In this document: positions 61,579 to 64,000 of the stretch, one piece after another | Layout: each line of letters begins with the position of its first letter | Position numbering within the stretch: position 1 is the first letter of the stretch | Assembly (NCBI RefSeq): GCF_029285175.1 | Contig: NZ_JABEDH010000001.1 | Location: 930,001 to 994,000, forward strand | From: Sulfitobacter sp. M05 | GTDB lineage: Bacteria > Pseudomonadota > Alphaproteobacteria > Rhodobacterales > Rhodobacteraceae | Reading direction: 5' to 3' | Length of the DNA stretch: 64,000 nt | Position numbers and translations under genes: made by a program | The notes under the pieces: model-generated | Databases searched by the model: none | Seen by the model: the letters and a program-made list of their open reading frames with translations, nothing else | What the model was told of the DNA's origin: nothing

Positions 61579-62577
61579 ATGACACCCGTCCAAGCCCAGT
61601 TCCCTGCCACCCGCCTGCGCCGCACACGCGCCACCCCAGCTTTGCGGGGGCTGGTGCGCGAGAATGCGCTGGAAGTGTGTGATCTGATTTGGCCGGTCTT
61701 TGTGCGTGCTGGCGAAGGGATAGAAGAGCCCGTCCCCTCAATGCCCGGCGTTATGCGCCGTTCCGTTGACAAAGTGGTCGAGGCCGCCGCCGAAGCCCAT
61801 GCCCTGGGCATCCGCGCGATGTGCATCTTTCCTTACACAGGTCTGGAAGAACGCACCGAAGACTGTGCCGGTGCATGGGACCCCGCAAACCACGCCAACC
61901 GCGCCATTGCCGCCATCAAATCGAAGTTTCCCGACATGGCGGTGATGAGCGATGTGGCGCTGGACACCTACAACATCAATGGCCATGACGGATTTGTCGA
62001 AGACGGAATTATCGTGAACGACCGCACGGTCGAGGCGCTGGTCAAAATGGCGCTGTCTCAGGCTGACTCAGGGGCCGATATTATTGGCCCGTCCGATATG
62101 ATGGATGGCCGCATAGCCGCCATCCGCGCCGCGCTAGAAACCAAAGGTCACAGCGATGTGACCATCCTCAGCTATGCGGCAAAATATGCGTCGGCATTTT
62201 ACGGCCCGTTCCGCGATGCCGTGGGAGCATCGGGCGCGCTGACCGGCGACAAGAAAACCTATCAGATGGATCCGGCCAATTCCGACGAGGCCCTGCGGCT
62301 GGTGGCCCGTGATCTGGCTGAAGGCGCGGATATGGTTATGGTCAAACCCGGCCTGCCCTATCTGGACATCTGCCGCCGGGTGAAAGACAGCTTTGGCGCG
62401 CCCACTTTTGCTTATCAGGTCTCCGGTGAATACAGCATGGTGAAGGCGGCCGCCCAACACGGTTGGATCGACGAAGAGCGGGTAATGATGGAAAGCCTGA
62501 TCGCCTTTAAACGCGCCGGCTGCGACGGTGTCCTGACCTATTTCGCCCCAGCAGCGGCACGGTTGCTGAACGGGTGA
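61579..62577 (+). CDS. hemB: Delta-aminolevulinic acid dehydratase (porphobilinogen synthase)
   Basis: A 332-residue enzyme of tetrapyrrole synthesis (EC 4.2.1.24). The two active-site Lys lie in SYAAKYASAFYGPFRDA and MVMVKPGLPYLDI. The metal loop reads DVALDTYNINGHDGFVEDG: Asp replaces the Cys triad of the zinc enzymes, so this is the Mg-dependent alphaproteobacterial type. GAGG stands about 9 nt before ATG 61579; upstream in-frame starts would add a non-family tail. Confidence 0.93.
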   Translation: MTPVQAQFPATRLRRTRATPALRGLVRENALEVCDLIWPVFVRAGEGIEEPVPSMPGVMRRSVDKVVEAAAEAHALGIRAMCIFPYTGLEERTEDCAGAWDPANHANRAIAAIKSKFPDMAVMSDVALDTYNINGHDGFVEDGIIVNDRTVEALVKMALSQADSGADIIGPSDMMDGRIAAIRAALETKGHSDVTILSYAAKYASAFYGPFRDAVGASGALTGDKKTYQMDPANSDEALRLVARDLAEGADMVMVKPGLPYLDICRRVKDSFGAPTFAYQVSGEYSMVKAAAQHGWIDEERVMMESLIAFKRAGCDGVLTYFAPAAARLLNG

Positions 62578-62602
62578 TGGACATATGGCCCTAGCCGCGG
62601 CG

Positions 62603-63571
62603 TTACCAGTTACAAGCCTTGGAGACCTTCTCAAGAACCCCTGCGATGCCGGTCAAATCATACTCCATTTCATAGATATCGGATCGGCCCTGCATCCGCA
62701 CGAGCATCTTTTGTGCCTCCCTTATCTGGTTCAAAAACGGAATAGCGTTGCGTCCGTTCCATAAACCCGCGGCTTTGTTGTTTGATGACGTTTCGAAGGA
62801 TCTGGTCAGCGCCGGCTCTCCGTCAAGGCGATACGCCGCAGTCATCGTATCGTTGATTTCAAAGTTTCCCAAATAGAAATACGCTGATGTTGTATCCCGC
62901 CGGCATCGCAAAATAAGCGCCGGCGTGGACGCATTGCCAAACCCATCCCGAAACTCCCTCGACGAATCCAGCATGGCTGTAACATTGGGTTGATCTGTAA
63001 TTTCGTCGGTTTCTTCTGTGACAATCCATGCCCCGCCACCCGAATTACCTTCACTATTGGCTTCAGCGATCTCAGTTAGCGGATTGCTCAAAGCGCTTAG
63101 AAGTTCCTTGGACGACCGATGCCCCGCAATTGAGACGACCGGCAACAGATGCATTTGTTCAAGTTTCAAGCCGTTTGAGCTTGCTTGCTCGGCACAGCTC
63201 AAACGCCTGGAAATCTGGAACTTCACCTGTTTCACACTCTTGGCTATATCGCCCTTCAAAAAGACCTCAAGCCCCGCATTTGTCATCTTCGCATAGGTCC
63301 GCGAACTGTATTCGCTATCGTTTACATCTTCAGCCTCAAGGTAACCTGGAAAATGTAAAACGTTTTTGTGCAGACAAAAATACCAGGCTCCTAAATCGGT
63401 TTCTTCCTCTGGGTTGAGTTGGTAAATTTGTCTGACGCCTAAACGCCCATATACCTCATCTAATCGTGCATCTAACTCAAACCCAATGGTTTCTTTTTCA
63501 TGCTCTTGTGCCGAAGTGGCACCTGCCAACAGGACGACGGCGCTCAGAGAGGATAAGAAACGAAACAGCAT
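62603..63571 (-). CDS. Exported protein with a VasI-like C-terminal region
   Basis: A 322-residue protein with a signal peptide (MLFRFLSSLSAVVLLAGATSA). Residues about 195-322 resemble the VasI family linked to type VI secretion: NVTAMLDSSREF, ALILRCRRDTTSAYFYLGNF, and the ending YDLTGIAGVLEKVSKACNW. The first half has five Cys and no domain I recognise. ATG 63571 gives a clean signal; one five codons upstream is possible. Neighbours contain no type VI genes. Codon use is more A/T-rich than hemB beside it, so it may be acquired. Confidence 0.55.
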   Translation of the reverse strand: MLFRFLSSLSAVVLLAGATSAQEHEKETIGFELDARLDEVYGRLGVRQIYQLNPEEETDLGAWYFCLHKNVLHFPGYLEAEDVNDSEYSSRTYAKMTNAGLEVFLKGDIAKSVKQVKFQISRRLSCAEQASSNGLKLEQMHLLPVVSIAGHRSSKELLSALSNPLTEIAEANSEGNSGGGAWIVTEETDEITDQPNVTAMLDSSREFRDGFGNASTPALILRCRRDTTSAYFYLGNFEINDTMTAAYRLDGEPALTRSFETSSNNKAAGLWNGRNAIPFLNQIREAQKMLVRMQGRSDIYEMEYDLTGIAGVLEKVSKACNW

Positions 63572-63628
63572 AGTGATAATATCCATTTTATCTGCACCCT
63601 AACGCCTAAGTTGCTCTCGTCAACAAAC

Positions 63629-63653
63629 CACCACCTTATGGTGGTGTTTTATT
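63629..63653 (+). terminator. Plus-strand hairpin terminator
   Basis: CACCACC (63629-63635) and GGTGGTG (63640-63646) form a 7-bp stem with a TTAT loop, followed by TTTTATT. No plus-strand gene ends just before it; it would stop antisense transcripts or insulate the next gene. Confidence 0.5.
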
Positions 63654-63816
63654 CACCAATTCTGCCCCCAAGCGTCACAGAAAATACCCCCGCCACAAAA
63701 CACAGCGCCTTTTCGCCCAAACCTCCTTCCCGCATGACAAGCTGCAAAAAACCGCCTATAGTCCCCGACAAGCCGGGAAAAAAACTGGCATCAGGCAACA
63801 ATTACAGGCAGACAAG

Positions 63817-64000
63817 ATGAGCAATCCGATTTATTCGCGGCGCGCCTTTACCTTTGGCGCTTTGGCCGCCGGCGGGGCACTGGCCGCATGTGGCAACGGC
63901 GTGGGGGGCTATGGCTCGCAAACCATCGACGCGCGGGTTTATGCCACATTGAACGAAATGTACCGCAGCTACCCCAACACAGTGCAACTCGCCCAAAAAT
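63817..64000 (+). CDS. Start of a Tat-type lipoprotein, probably SYLF (YSC84) domain family (partial)
   Basis: The first 61 codons of a gene cut by the window edge. MSNPIYSRRAFTFGALAAGG shows a twin-arginine signal and ALAAC a lipobox with the lipidated Cys at residue 25. The mature part begins IDARVYATLNEMYRSYPNTVQLAQK, the opening seen in SYLF-domain lipid-binding lipoproteins as I recall them. The fold cannot be confirmed from the fragment. Confidence 0.6.
   Translation, partial: MSNPIYSRRAFTFGALAAGGALAACGNGVGGYGSQTIDARVYATLNEMYRSYPNTVQLAQK

Overview
The window looks like a chromosomal segment of a marine alphaproteobacterium of the Rhodobacterales (Roseobacter group). The evidence is the mix of high-G+C genes typical of that group: a Usg-family protein, a DmdB-like CoA ligase opening with the residues MLGQMMTQP, a 'component of SufBCD complex' membrane protein, a zwf-pgl-pgi operon, HemB with an Asp-rich metal site, COX15-type heme A synthase, and many 4-nt ATGA gene overlaps. 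This placement is inference from protein resemblance; no rRNA or tRNA gene was found.

Layout. 1-175: end of a membrane-protein gene. 269-13530: a two-operon catabolic cluster. A branched-chain-amino-acid-type ABC transporter plus an enamidase (+ strand) converges on a seven-gene, fully overlapping operon (- strand). That operon encodes a molybdenum hydroxylase (FAD subunit and a fused 2Fe-2S/Mo subunit), a 6-hydroxynicotinate reductase-like protein, an ApbE-superfamily UPF0280 protein, two PF06684 'amino acid synthesis' paralogues and a MarR regulator. It reads as a reductive nicotinate-type (N-heterocycle) pathway. Both promoters carry a similar inverted-repeat site. 13877-21856: a membrane-anchored LuxR-type regulator and a partial Flp/Tad pilus operon. 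22435-44655: mostly housekeeping and metabolic genes (LysE exporter, DmdB-like ligase, thioesterase, zwf-pgl-pgi, radical SAM protein, DUF2855, usg, gyrA, M32 carboxypeptidase, heme A synthase, trmJ, thiE, HupE/DUF4198, psuKG, DUF502).

44656-47236 is an accessory scar. The 3' end of a mannonate dehydratase gene, a Panacea (DUF4065) toxin-antitoxin-like module whose third gene carries an in-frame amber codon, an IS1-type transposase fragment and a broken KDPG aldolase gene lie side by side. uxuA and eda both belong to hexuronate/Entner-Doudoroff catabolism, so an ancestral sugar-acid locus was probably disrupted here.

47308-64000: patatin and 3-hydroxybutyrate dehydrogenase, a candidate ~77-nt small RNA, an orphan peptide-type binding protein, an arsC-aqpS arsenic pair, a cupin regulator divergent from an acyl-CoA synthetase/DsbA pair, a degenerate cytidylyltransferase-like gene, a Bcr/CflA efflux pump, mfd, hemB, a VasI-like orphan and the start of a SYLF-domain lipoprotein. 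Coordinates use the start codon judged most likely; alternatives are given in the entries. All family names come from reading the sequences; no database search was run.
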